NCBI RefSeq assembly: GCF_000772935.1
Contig: NZ_JPVR01000073.1
Span: forward strand, 62,001 to 126,000
Origin: Lysinibacillus boronitolerans JCM 21713 = 10a = NBRC 103108
Lineage (GTDB): Bacteria > Bacillota > Bacilli > Bacillales_A > Planococcaceae
Reading direction: 5' to 3'
Length of the DNA stretch: 64,000 nucleotides
A program made the position numbers and the translations under genes. Position 1 is the first letter of the stretch. Each line of letters starts with the position of its first letter. Below are positions 28,701 to 36,360 of the stretch, one piece after another. The notes beneath the pieces are model-generated. The model worked only from the letters and a program-made list of their open reading frames with translations. It was not told the origin of the DNA and did not search any database.

Positions 28701-28895
28701 AGCCAAGCGCTAAGCACACCAGTAGATGCATTTGGTAATCAACTTGATTCATCTACAGAATATGTTGCTAAGGTTCTGATTTTGGCGAAAGGAACTTATT
28801 CGCTATCGAACACATCAATTAATTCGGTGCAACTCCAGAAATATCCTGATAATAACCAGAATGAGGCGTCCCAAGGCCCTCAAATTAATCAATAG
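25797..28895 (+). CDS. Secreted protein with copper-amine-oxidase-like stalk domain and seven long repeats
   Basis: A 1032-residue exported protein. A signal peptide (1-28, ending AQA) is followed by a copper amine oxidase N-terminal-like domain (about 30-140) in two halves, MIQGRVMLPLRAIFEAL and VLKGRTMVPVRFVSEAL. Then come seven repeats of about 124 residues, each opening with a D-GDGRD-like turn and a VSF strand (DNA positions near 26290, 26659, 27032, 27405, 27789, 28164; the seventh, near 28497, is degenerate), with YRIxVV and RDxxGxxI further on. The repeats look like fibronectin-type beta domains and the acidic turn might bind calcium. AGGGTGG favours the ATG at 25797 over the GTG at 25788. 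No wall anchor is seen. A cell-surface or matrix role is inferred. Confidence 0.8.
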   Translation: MKKIWTLLFAVMLIVPLVLQPATAQAAKAITINVDGVQLKTDQPPAMIQGRVMLPLRAIFEALNASVNWNPKTQTVTGIKGDTTVVLKIKSKTATINNQTVTLDVPAQVLKGRTMVPVRFVSEALGQDVDWNSEKQQVSIKTDTPSNNSIAPVSNVSVRDVDDQGDGRDLEVSFSKSSTESYVDHYRVMVVKASKSFNVSSALKVSSSNYSVVSTSNSNRVVTLSQSSRDVDGDYIKNDQSYVVYILAIGKGSYSSVLSTSSPKITLTNMSTVTAVTNVKISDINDFGDGRDVSVSFTRPQNDSNTSNYRVFIVKTKDANNFSLTTANNLSSNYYTTVDKSGSNGSTLIATLSSSTRDTSGDFIKNNESYTAFVMSVSNTNSSMNKLSPASLSVTLTVSTPIITQVDDVNDFGDGRDLRVSFNKMSDESNVLSYRIFVVRANNYTNFTLTKANSLPNTYYTQVNKTGNNITQVLSAGAKDTDGYAIQNGVSYRVFIMAVTNNSANNVLSPASNMISLLSNNVGAVSNIIASDVSDNGNGRDLFVSFNKAADEAPINHYRIMVVPTANYNNFSLTDANSVSSSNYTTVNKSGKSTYEQVLSENTRDVRGNTIKEGTNYRIYVLTVANGNTLGNNALTAATSTITLTKNFTVQAVTNLNVADIDDKGDGRDVQVTFTKPTDESNVNHYRILMVPTAYYSSFNLSQANSSSYYITEGKGGNLVANRTLDGIRDVRGNFITEGTSYRVYVLTVANGNSSNASALSSPSSVITISKSKAVQAVSNINVSDVGDYGDGRDLQISFTKPSDESNIDSYRILVVPASKANDFDLNTAIRATNYTGWGKGQYSMKLGATSRDTEGRLITNGEEYRVYILSVGGGNSKEMYSLSYPSPYIVLEDLSAAGSVEKVTLSLLNKGYKYNDINISFDVKNGQSVTEYRVFMLPKDKAESFKLEDAISNPNSTRIHPNPLSNVSQALSTPVDAFGNQLDSSTEYVAKVLILAKGTYSLSNTSINSVQLQKYPDNNQNEASQGPQINQ

Positions 28896-28908
28896 GTCCA
28901 TTATTTTT

Positions 28909-28960
28909 AGCAGGTACTCCTATGGTGTATACATCACCATAAGGAGTACCTGCTTGTTTT
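28909..28960 (+). terminator. Terminator of the repeat protein gene
   Basis: AGCAGGTACTCCT pairs with AGGAGTACCTGCT, with a further inner ATGGTG/CACCAT stem, then TTGTTTTG. A long, strong hairpin. Confidence 0.85.
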
Positions 28961-29064
28961 GTAATAATAGATTACTTTTCTCTGTTTAAAACATGATCCT
29001 ATTGCATTATATACTTCATCGCTCTATTTCCACTTCACTTCGTATACTTGAACGACAGCCTGGC

Positions 29065-29910
29065 TTATAGTTGCTTTGTCATCTGTACCTGCTCTGTTGT
29101 TACCTTTAATCCATGCTTTAACAAATAGCTCGTTGCTGGATTGCTCGCTAAGAAATTCACTGTCATCAAATGGACTTTATCTGTTGTAATACTTGCTAAA
29201 AACTGTGTTATTAACTCTACATTACTTTCCTCTAGTACTGCCATTTGATAAAGTAGAATACGCTCCACCTCACCACATTCATTCCACAAGGTTTTGTATA
29301 GCATATAGCCAAGTGGTTCATTGTTATCTTTATAAAACACCCTTGCTTCTCCCTGCTTCACGCTCTGCCAGCTACACTGCCAGGGAACATTTTCCCGATA
29401 GAAAGATAGATGTGCTAGCTGCTCTGGGCGAATGGTCGCCATACGAAGGGCTGCTGTAGGTGTCACCTTTGCTTCATACTCGCCGCTTAAAAATAGTAAT
29501 TGATTGGCAATCACATAACCATATTTTTCATACAAAGCAATGGCTACCTGATTTTCCTTAATGGCTTCTAGCGTACCCAATTCTACATTTTCTCGCTGAT
29601 AAATAGCTAGGGTTTCCTCCATTAAAAGGCGCGAGACGCCCTTACCACGATACGCTGGGGAAATACCAGTCCCCCCATTCCAAGCTGTCTTTTTGCCATC
29701 GATGGTACGAAAGCCATTCATCACAATGGCAATCGGTTCCTCTTGATCAAAAACGACGATCGAATGCTCAGGAGATAACCCCTCCCCCACTAGTCGCTGT
29801 AAAAACATTTCTGCTGTCATATTGATTTCAATAAAATAGCCTTCAAAGCCTTTATTCCATGCTTTCAATACTTCATCCAATGTGCATTGTGCTACTGTTT
29901 TAATCTTCAT
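29065..29910 (-). CDS. GNAT-family N-acetyltransferase
   Basis: A 281-residue protein whose first half is a GNAT domain: the acetyl-CoA loop is GISPAYRGKGVSRLLMEE (about 91-108) and ENVELGTLEAIKENQVAIALYEKYGY follows in family order. The second half (about 150-281) looks like a degenerate second GNAT unit. GGGAG lies before the ATG. The gene stands 13 bp from the phosphatase-like gene upstream in the same direction. Substrate unknown. Confidence 0.83.
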   Translation of the reverse strand: MKIKTVAQCTLDEVLKAWNKGFEGYFIEINMTAEMFLQRLVGEGLSPEHSIVVFDQEEPIAIVMNGFRTIDGKKTAWNGGTGISPAYRGKGVSRLLMEETLAIYQRENVELGTLEAIKENQVAIALYEKYGYVIANQLLFLSGEYEAKVTPTAALRMATIRPEQLAHLSFYRENVPWQCSWQSVKQGEARVFYKDNNEPLGYMLYKTLWNECGEVERILLYQMAVLEESNVELITQFLASITTDKVHLMTVNFLASNPATSYLLKHGLKVTTEQVQMTKQL

Positions 29911-29923
29911 ATGCTCCCTCTCT

Positions 29924-30472
29924 TCAAATGGAATCTAATGCTGCTAAATTTTCTAAGGTTAGTTTTCTCACAATCTCATAACCTTGTCCTTGACCTTTAG
30001 GCTTTATGACAACTGTCCCCATATTCGAAATGATACCCAGCCCCACATCTCTTGGAAAGCTATGACCAATAATTATGTTGTTTATGCCCTCGGGTGGGAT
30101 GATTTCCAGCATTGATGTAGAAATCGTTAATATACTGCTTTGCACTACTGGAGGGAGGTTGCCACCTAGCATAAAGATTTCAAACAAGAAGGGGTCAATT
30201 TGGATATTGCTGTTTGGAAATGCCAATCGGGCAGTTTCAATCGTCCGACAAAAAGGGCTGGTTCTAATGGTGGAAAGGATGGGAATTTGCCAATAACGCA
30301 GCATTTGACCATAATAAATTGCCTCCCTCCGGCCTTGATCGGATAAATTCCGTTGATTTTGACAACATTGCAATGTGCCATATGCTTGATCTACACCAAC
30401 AGTCGCTGTCCCATGTCTTGCATATAACGTTAGCCCACCCTTTCTTAATAGCGCCAGGAGACCATTTTCCAT
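29924..30472 (-). CDS. Histidine phosphatase (phosphoglycerate-mutase-like) protein
   Basis: A 182-residue protein with the RHG motif YARHGTATVG near residue 18, the downstream SPFCRTIETARLAF arginine block and the IIGHSFPRD second histidine: the catalytic set of the branch-1 histidine phosphatases. The frame is open 24 codons further up, but AAGGAG lies 9 nt before the ATG at 30470-30472. It probably forms a two-gene unit with the acetyltransferase. Substrate unknown. Confidence 0.8.
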   Translation of the reverse strand: MENGLLALLRKGGLTLYARHGTATVGVDQAYGTLQCCQNQRNLSDQGRREAIYYGQMLRYWQIPILSTIRTSPFCRTIETARLAFPNSNIQIDPFLFEIFMLGGNLPPVVQSSILTISTSMLEIIPPEGINNIIIGHSFPRDVGLGIISNMGTVVIKPKGQGQGYEIVRKLTLENLAALDSI

Positions 30473-30529
30473 TTTCTTCATCTCCTTCATCATATCACTT
30501 CTACTTTGTAATGTATGTGTTATACATAG

Positions 30530-30567
30530 AAAAAAGCTCCCCACAATTTTTGGTAGGGAGCTTTTTT
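30530..30567 (-). terminator. Terminator of the orphan kinase gene
   Basis: AAAAAAGCTCCC (30530-30541) and GGGAGCTTTTTT (30556-30567) form a symmetric hairpin directly after the kinase stop, with T-runs on both strands. Confidence 0.85.
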
Positions 30568-30570
30568 CTG

Positions 30571-31878
30571 TTATTTTATTGGAATTCTGACAATAGCAGT
30601 CGTTTCTAAATGTTTTGATGAATCAATTGAAATATGACCATTATATTTCGTGACAATTTCTTTCACAATAAATAAGCCTTGTCCTCTTATTCTTCCATTC
30701 TCATGTTTTTTCGTTGAAAATCCTTGATTAAATATTTGATCAGGATACGTAATATTTGGCCCTGTATTGGTAATTTTAAATTCATACTGTGCCTCATCTG
30801 CTGTACAGCAAATTTTAATTTTACGTTGTTCCTCAGGTAATTCAACAGCTGCATCAATCGCATTATCAATTAAATTGGATAGAATCTTGATTAAATCTGT
30901 CGTTTTAATCCTATTAAAGTCATTTTGAGAAAGCGTAAAATCCATATCAATATGAAGATTTTGAGCCGTTAATTTCTTCGTTTGCAATAAGATGGACAAA
31001 CCTGGATGATCAATATTTAATTTTAATGATTTAATGGCTTGAACCTCTTTCGAAAGTGAGGATAAATATTGTTTCGCCTGATCTGTTTTTTCTAATTGCA
31101 ATAAACCATGTAACACTTGAATATGATTTGTAAAATCATGACGTAGTGACGACACCGAAGTAATCAATGTTTTGATTTCTGCTAAATACGTGTCCTCTGT
31201 AGCGCCAACTTCCTTCGCCACCTCTTTTTGATACCATCTTTGTAAAAAGAAAAAAGAACCGATGACTATTAAAATAAGTACACCATTAAAAATAAAATTA
31301 AATAGGTTGTCTTCGATGACTTTACCCTTGATACCATTTAGTGTATCTGCACTAATGTCAATGCCTAAATACCCGATAATTGTTCCATTATCATCTTTGA
31401 TGGGTGCACCAACAGATAAATAAGACCCATGTTCAGAATCATGAATTACCTCTGTAACATAGGTTTCACCATTATAGGCTTTTTCAACATGCTTTGCAGG
31501 AACAGTACAAACCACTCCTATACCGAAGCCCTCTTTCATTTCTTTTGGCATCCCTGTAATCATGGCTATTGATACTTCAGGATTGTCCACCTTTAAGGTG
31601 TATACGAATAGTGCACCTAGTTTTATCCTTGCGTCGTTTAAATAATTTCTTACTTTCCAATAATAATCATTTTCCTGTGGATTATTTAAAAATTGCTGAT
31701 AGGCATCGGTATCGATGGATGCAGCAATAGAACGGGCTGCCTCTAAACTTTGATTGGCAATCGACTCTTCAACGGTCTTTTTTATTTTTACATAGGATGT
31801 AAAGATGTTTAAACTTGTAAACAAACATAATAAAATCGTTGATAGAATTAATATTAGTTTTATTTTTCTATTTTTCAT
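30571..31878 (-). CDS. Orphan sensor kinase with Cache-like external domain (SpoOB/CitA type)
   Basis: A 435-residue kinase: TM1 (about 7-29), an external sensor of about 160 residues with the Cache-like GYLGIDISADTL end, TM2 (about 193-213), then SLRHDFTNHIQVLHGLL, with His247 as probable phospho-acceptor in the SPOB_a/CitA-DcuS style, and an HATPase domain with NLIDNAIDAA and GQGLFIVKEI. No response regulator lies beside it, unlike other kinases of this type. It may act on a distant regulator or feed the sporulation phosphorelay. Both are guesses. Confidence 0.88.
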   Translation of the reverse strand: MKNRKIKLILILSTILLCLFTSLNIFTSYVKIKKTVEESIANQSLEAARSIAASIDTDAYQQFLNNPQENDYYWKVRNYLNDARIKLGALFVYTLKVDNPEVSIAMITGMPKEMKEGFGIGVVCTVPAKHVEKAYNGETYVTEVIHDSEHGSYLSVGAPIKDDNGTIIGYLGIDISADTLNGIKGKVIEDNLFNFIFNGVLILIVIGSFFFLQRWYQKEVAKEVGATEDTYLAEIKTLITSVSSLRHDFTNHIQVLHGLLQLEKTDQAKQYLSSLSKEVQAIKSLKLNIDHPGLSILLQTKKLTAQNLHIDMDFTLSQNDFNRIKTTDLIKILSNLIDNAIDAAVELPEEQRKIKICCTADEAQYEFKITNTGPNITYPDQIFNQGFSTKKHENGRIRGQGLFIVKEIVTKYNGHISIDSSKHLETTAIVRIPIK

Positions 31879-32152
31879 AAAACACGGTACTTCCTCATCT
31901 GTAAATATTCTAGAATACTATTATATTATAATTAACTCTATTTTTTGTTTGTAAAGCAAACATTGCTTGTATATCCTACATAAATTAAAACACAAAATCA
32001 ATTTTTATTTTATTCATACCCAAAATTACACACCGTAACCAATAGTTTAATAATCCTTGACAAGAAAGTAAACTAAAAAGGTAAGGAATAACGTTTTATG
32101 TCTCATTTCCTATTTAAATGGAAAAATGAAAAGACTACTAAAGAAAAGGTAA
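31879..32152. other. Intergenic region between the orphan kinase and the lone gerA gene
   Basis: About 270 bp of AT-rich sequence without a credible gene. Apart from the terminator of the gerA-like gene at its right end I see no structured element. It probably contains the kinase promoter. Confidence 0.4.
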
Positions 32153-32188
32153 CAAAAAAAGATCAGGTGCCAGCAATACCTGATCTTT
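32153..32188 (-). terminator. Terminator of the lone gerA-like gene
   Basis: GATCAGGT (32161-32168) and ACCTGATC (32177-32184) with AAA/TTT extensions; seven T follow on the minus strand. Confidence 0.85.
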
Positions 32189-32200
32189 AATACAATTTGC

Positions 32201-33661
32201 TTATTTTTTACTTGAAGTACGTGTTTGATCCTGTGGCTTTAAAAAGGTAGGTCGTTTACTATAACCTTTTGGAGACAGTCGCAATAAGGACTTACGTATA
32301 TTGCCTTTTTCGAAATCGGCACTAAAGTTTACATATGGCACTCCCAAGACTTTCATATTTGCAGTGTATAAAAGAATGAAAAACACGGCTATAAAAAAAC
32401 CAAATAAGCCAAAAAACGCCGAAGCCATAATAATGATTAATCGAAAAATACTCATAGCCGTCACAAAGGATTGATTGACCAATGTAAATGCAGCAATACT
32501 GGAAATGGCAATCACAACAATCATTGAAGGGCTTGTAACACCTGCTTTAATAGCAGCATCTCCTATAACAAGTCCTCCAACAACGCTGACTGAGCCACTG
32601 ACTGCACTTGGCAGACGCAAGTTAGCCTCCCGAAACAATTCAAACATAAATAGCATCATTAATATTTCTAAAATAGTTGGAAAGGGCAATCCCGTCCGTG
32701 ATTCTACAACTGTGGCAAGGAGAAGAAATGGAAGCTGTTCTTGATGATAGGTTGACAATGCAAGCCAAAAACCTGGCAGTAGCATACTAATTAATATCCC
32801 TACAATTCTGAGTAATCGTTCTAATGAGCTGACAATGATTGGGTACTCATTATCCTCTGCCGATTTAAAGAGCAACATAATATTTGTAGGTGTAATTATG
32901 GCATAGGAAACACCATCAATCATTAATAGTATTCTTCCTCTAATTAATGCCTGCATAGCAAAATCAGGTCTTCCAGTATAATCATGTCTTGGAAGAATTG
33001 TCGCTGTCTTTTCGACTGTTTCCATTAATAAGTCACCATTGATAACAATATCCGTATCAATTTTTTGTAATTGAAGTTTAATTTGTTCCAGCATATTTAA
33101 ATTCACAATGTCTTCCATATAAAGTATGGCTACTGTTGTTTTAGAACGCTTGCCAATTTCTAATGTCTCTACACTAAAAGAATTAGTAGGTAATCGTTTT
33201 CTTAATAAAGCAATATTAATAAAAACATCCTCTATAAAGTCATCCCTTGGCCCCTTAACCACTAGTTCGAGTGTTGTTTCTCCAGGCTCTCGATTGGGTC
33301 TTTTTGAAATATCACTAGAATAAAGTAACTGATTTTCTTCAAAATACAATAGGACATGGCCTTTATAGACCCTTGTCACTGCATCCTCTTTCGATAAAAT
33401 CTTTTGTAAATAGGGAATGTGTAAATGCTGTTCGATTTCTTCCTCTAGCATGTCCTCCGTGACATTACTTAACAAAGATTGAACACGTTGAACAACCACA
33501 GTTTGAAGTATTTGCTCATTGACCATTGCATCACAAGTTATCAAATGTACTGTATATTGCTGAAAATTATATTGTTGGAAAATCACGTCAGCAGAGCGTT
33601 GAAATAGTGATTTCAACATTTTCAAATTAATCAATTGTTCCATTGATGAAATACTTCTCAT
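32201..33661 (-). CDS. GerA-family germination receptor A subunit, standing alone
   Basis: A 486-residue GerAA/GerKA/YndD-type protein: an N-terminal soluble domain (1-270; ETTLELVVKGPRDDFIEDVF is the family's PRxxF block) and about five membrane helices (about 280-440), with ESRTGLPFPTILEILMML in the family position. These proteins form the ion-channel-like part of nutrient receptors in the spore inner membrane. A stop codon lies just upstream, so the ATG at 33661 is the earliest start, though AGGAG directly abuts it. No B or C subunit gene is adjacent on either side; the complete set is at 44227-47844. Confidence 0.9.
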   Translation of the reverse strand: MRSISSMEQLINLKMLKSLFQRSADVIFQQYNFQQYTVHLITCDAMVNEQILQTVVVQRVQSLLSNVTEDMLEEEIEQHLHIPYLQKILSKEDAVTRVYKGHVLLYFEENQLLYSSDISKRPNREPGETTLELVVKGPRDDFIEDVFINIALLRKRLPTNSFSVETLEIGKRSKTTVAILYMEDIVNLNMLEQIKLQLQKIDTDIVINGDLLMETVEKTATILPRHDYTGRPDFAMQALIRGRILLMIDGVSYAIITPTNIMLLFKSAEDNEYPIIVSSLERLLRIVGILISMLLPGFWLALSTYHQEQLPFLLLATVVESRTGLPFPTILEILMMLFMFELFREANLRLPSAVSGSVSVVGGLVIGDAAIKAGVTSPSMIVVIAISSIAAFTLVNQSFVTAMSIFRLIIIMASAFFGLFGFFIAVFFILLYTANMKVLGVPYVNFSADFEKGNIRKSLLRLSPKGYSKRPTFLKPQDQTRTSSKK

Positions 33662-33797
33662 CTCCTACTGAGCCAGCTCAAGATTAGTACATTTATGAAA
33701 ACAATCACCTTCAATAAATACACTTAAGCATATTTTTCCCATGGTTGTTCAAAATATTCAAAGAAACAAATGTTGTGACGAGCTTTTCACTTAGTCC

Positions 33798-34265
33798 TTA
33801 TCCAATCATTTTCTTGAGATTTGCCATCTCAATCGCAGACATTGCAGCATCATAGCCTTTATTTCCAGATTTCGTGCCTGCACGTTCAATTGCCTGTTCA
33901 ATATTTTCAGTTGTGACAATACCGAAAATAACAGGTACATTCGTTGATAAAGACACATTGGCAATGCCTTTTGCAGATTCATTACAAACATAGTCATAAT
34001 GTGTTGTAGAGCCACGAATAACAGTACCTAAACCAATAATAGCATCATATTTCTTTGTTTCTGCCAGTTGTTTCGCAATAAAAGGAACTTCAAAAGCCCC
34101 TGGCACCCATGCGACATCAATAGATGCTGAATCAACCCCATGACGAGTTAAACCATCCATTGCTCCATCCAATAACTTGCTAGTAATGAACTCATTAAAA
34201 CGACCTACAACTACTGCAATTTTCAAATCTGTTCCAATTAATTGTGCTTCAAATGTTTGACCCAT
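33798..34265 (-). CDS. ribH: 6,7-dimethyl-8-ribityllumazine synthase
   Basis: A 155-residue lumazine synthase, the penultimate step of riboflavin synthesis. [38 protein letters not shown] and [17 protein letters not shown] follow the family closely; the His in THYDYV is catalytic. AAGGAG precedes the ATG. It is the last gene of the operon, 15 bp after ribB. Confidence 0.97.
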   Translation of the reverse strand: MGQTFEAQLIGTDLKIAVVVGRFNEFITSKLLDGAMDGLTRHGVDSASIDVAWVPGAFEVPFIAKQLAETKKYDAIIGLGTVIRGSTTHYDYVCNESAKGIANVSLSTNVPVIFGIVTTENIEQAIERAGTKSGNKGYDAAMSAIEMANLKKMIG

Positions 34266-34280
34266 TGTTCTTTCTCCTTT

Positions 34281-34919
34281 TTACATAGAAATTTTAGATT
34301 TATTTGTTGATAAGAGCTTACGATAAGCAACTAATGCTTCTATCGATATCATTTTTAAGCCATGATGTGCAGCGAATTTTGTCAGCTCTTCAAACCGAAG
34401 CATGTGTCCATCATCACCCATGATTTCGCAAATAACACCTGCAGGTATACTCTGACAAAGCGTCGCTAGATCAATCGCCGCCTCTGTATGCCCTCTTCGT
34501 TCGAGCACACCATGCTCTTTCGCAATCAGCGGAAAAATATGGCCTGGTCGACGAAAATCAGTCGGCTTAGCTTGCTTTTCTAGCATCCTTTGTATGGTTA
34601 ACGCACGCTCAAAGGCGCTAATCCCTGTCGTTGTTTCTACATGGTCGATGCTTACCGTAAATGCGGTTTGATGATTATCCGTATTGTGCTGAACCATTGG
34701 ATATAAATCTAGCTTTTGTGCAAGCTGCTGCGAAATCGGCGTACAAATTAAACCTCTACCATTGGTTGCCATAAAGTTGATTGTTGCTGGTGTGATGAAT
34801 TCAGCGAGTGCCAGAAGATCTCCTTCATTTTCCCGATCCTCATCATCAACCACCACAATCATATTGCCCTGCCTTAAATCCTCTAGGGCTTCTTCAATTG
34901 AATGTAGCACGACTATCAA
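34281..34919 (-). CDS. ribB: 3,4-dihydroxy-2-butanone-4-phosphate synthase, monofunctional
   Basis: A 212-residue RibB with [11 protein letters not shown] (Glu and Asp metal ligands, near residue 26), [21 protein letters not shown] and [12 protein letters not shown]. In most bacilli this domain is fused to GTP cyclohydrolase II as RibBA (about 400 residues); here the protein ends after the first domain, and no cyclohydrolase gene is in the window. It lies between ribE and ribH, with 15-bp gaps. Confidence 0.95.
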   Translation of the reverse strand: MIVVLHSIEEALEDLRQGNMIVVVDDEDRENEGDLLALAEFITPATINFMATNGRGLICTPISQQLAQKLDLYPMVQHNTDNHQTAFTVSIDHVETTTGISAFERALTIQRMLEKQAKPTDFRRPGHIFPLIAKEHGVLERRGHTEAAIDLATLCQSIPAGVICEIMGDDGHMLRFEELTKFAAHHGLKMISIEALVAYRKLLSTNKSKISM

Positions 34920-34934
34920 CTCCTATTCTGTGAT

Positions 34935-35573
34935 TTAAAAACCATGCTGTGCTAAATAATCTCGTGTAATCGCTGGCGTTGTTTGCCCTTTTTTTAATTG
35001 CCCTATAATGTATTTACCGACTAAATCGGTTTCGATATTAACGATTGCTCCAACCCTCTTCATACCTAAAACAGTTTCTTTGTAAGTATGAGGAATGAGT
35101 GAAATCGTGACACTATTGGCTTCAACATGAAAAAGGGTTAAGCTTGTGCCATCAATTGTTATGGAACCCTTTGGGATACAAAAGTTGGTTAGTTCCTCTG
35201 ACATTTCGATATCAATATAAACGGCGTTTGCTACTGATCGTTTTCGCAAAATTTTGCCGACTCCATCAACATGACCAGCAACAAAATGACCACCAAATCG
35301 TCCATTAGCAGGCATGGCACGCTCCAAATTAACAGAATCACCTATTTCCAGCTGCTGTAAATTTGTTGCTTTGACTGTTTCAGGCATAACATCCATCGTA
35401 AACTGCTGTTGAGTAAAATGTGTCACCGTTAAACAAACGCCATTGACCGCTATGCTGTCACCAAGCTTAACATCCTCCGTTATCTTGGCTGATTGAATCG
35501 TAATTTTCATACTGTCCCGATCGCTTTGCACGGCTTTTATGATACCAATATCCTCTACAAGTCCTGTAAACAT
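34935..35573 (-). CDS. ribE: Riboflavin synthase alpha chain
   Basis: A 212-residue riboflavin synthase with the two tandem lumazine-binding halves (MFTGLVEDIG at 1; FGGHFVAGHVDG opening the second, near residue 93) and SVNLERAM in the first. AGGTGATGGA precedes the ATG. It is the first gene of the operon and lies behind two FMN riboswitches and two terminators. No ribD lies upstream, unlike the usual ribD-ribE-ribBA-ribH order. Confidence 0.96.
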   Translation of the reverse strand: MFTGLVEDIGIIKAVQSDRDSMKITIQSAKITEDVKLGDSIAVNGVCLTVTHFTQQQFTMDVMPETVKATNLQQLEIGDSVNLERAMPANGRFGGHFVAGHVDGVGKILRKRSVANAVYIDIEMSEELTNFCIPKGSITIDGTSLTLFHVEANSVTISLIPHTYKETVLGMKRVGAIVNIETDLVGKYIIGQLKKGQTTPAITRDYLAQHGF

Positions 35574-35669
35574 TCCATCACCTACTCTACTTTATTAGCA
35601 CTTCTATCCTTTACTTTTAAAGTTGATCCACCTGTTTTTGTGCCTTATCCTTCTCCCTTCTTTCGTTAG

Positions 35670-35708
35670 CAATAAAAAATAAAAACCCCTTTCATCAAAG
35701 GGGTTTTG
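35670..35708 (-). terminator. Terminator of the proximal FMN riboswitch
   Basis: AAAACCCCTTT and AAAGGGGTTTT (35682-35707) around a 4-nt loop, followed on the minus strand by TTATTTTTT. It stands between the proximal aptamer and ribE, as an FMN-controlled attenuator would. Confidence 0.85.
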
Positions 35709-35777
35709 GGAGTATAAGACATCAACAAATAAGCCTACTTGAAAACAATTTTTTCATAGACTGTCATCTCATTTGTT

Positions 35778-35891
35778 CTTCTCCCATCCAGACTATCACT
35801 GTCGGTTTTGGATTTGCACCAAATCAGCTTGCGCTCACGGACTTTGAATTGCTTCATCACCGCCGATTGGGAATTTCACCCTACCCCGAAG
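35778..35891 (-). promoter_or_regulatory. FMN riboswitch (RFN element), proximal copy
   Basis: A 114-nt element with the conserved RFN blocks, read on the minus strand: CTTCGGGGTAGGG, the GGCGGT and AGTCCGTGAGCG segments, GGTGCAAATCC, ACCGACAGT and GGATGGGAGAAG. A terminator follows, then ribE. FMN binding should favour the terminator and stop rib expression. Confidence 0.95.
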
Positions 35892-35895
35892 AACA

Positions 35896-35933
35896 TCTTC
35901 TATTCAATTGTAGCTAAATAAAAAAACTTCCCA
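35896..35933 (-). promoter_or_regulatory. Possible second promoter between the two riboswitches
   Basis: On the minus strand TTGGGA (in the right arm of the distal terminator) and TACAAT are spaced 16 bp, just upstream of the proximal aptamer. If active, the proximal riboswitch would be transcribed on its own. Confidence 0.3.
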
Positions 35934-35950
35934 AAAGATGATTGGGAAGT
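35918..35950 (-). terminator. Terminator of the distal FMN riboswitch
   Basis: ACTTCCCAA and TTGGGAAGT (35926-35934 and 35942-35950) around a 7-nt loop, with seven T following on the minus strand. It stands between the two aptamers. Confidence 0.85.
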
Positions 35951-36019
35951 GATGTAATAAATGCATAGTCAAATAAACCTTCTAAACTAGAATCAATTTA
36001 AAAAGTTCGCATTTTTACC

Positions 36020-36133
36020 CTTCTCCCATCCAGACTGTCACTGTCGGTTTTGGATTTGCACCAAATCAGCTTGCGCTCACGGACTTTGAATTGCTTCATC
36101 ACCGCCGATCGGGAATTTCACCCTACCCCGAAG
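36020..36133 (-). promoter_or_regulatory. FMN riboswitch (RFN element), distal copy
   Basis: A second full RFN element, also 114 nt, differing from the proximal one at only two positions (36037, A/G; and one T/C in the GCCGAT-GGG segment). It has its own terminator and no gene before the next aptamer, so the two act in series on the rib operon. Confidence 0.95.
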
Positions 36134-36360
36134 GATATTTTTATTTAGCTAGTTTTACGATAACACTATTTTATAATATTATCCATCCTTCTTTTTAAAA
36201 TTTTTTCCGCAGCATCAAATTTAAGCAGCTCTAACGAGACTTAAAAAATGTAAAAGAAGTGATTAAAACAATGACATTTAACCTGTTTATGGAACTTCTT
36301 CATCCAAAAAACGTTACTTTACAAGTGACTATTCAGTCTAGCCGTTTGGAGGTCATTTAC
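36134..36360. other. Promoter region between the rib leader and the yibE-like gene
   Basis: No gene. On the minus strand a TATAAAAT -10-like box near 36162-36170 could start the rib leader. The open frame of the plus-strand gene runs back to 36259, but that stretch has no ribosome site. Confidence 0.4.

Noticed and set aside
28494..28706. Antisense frame in the repeat protein gene
   Set aside because: Lies within a repeat of the secreted protein with no start signal; a shadow.
35778..36133. Two near-identical 114-bp repeats as a possible CRISPR or transposon remnant
   Set aside because: The repeats contain all RFN blocks and each is followed by a terminator, which a riboswitch explains fully.
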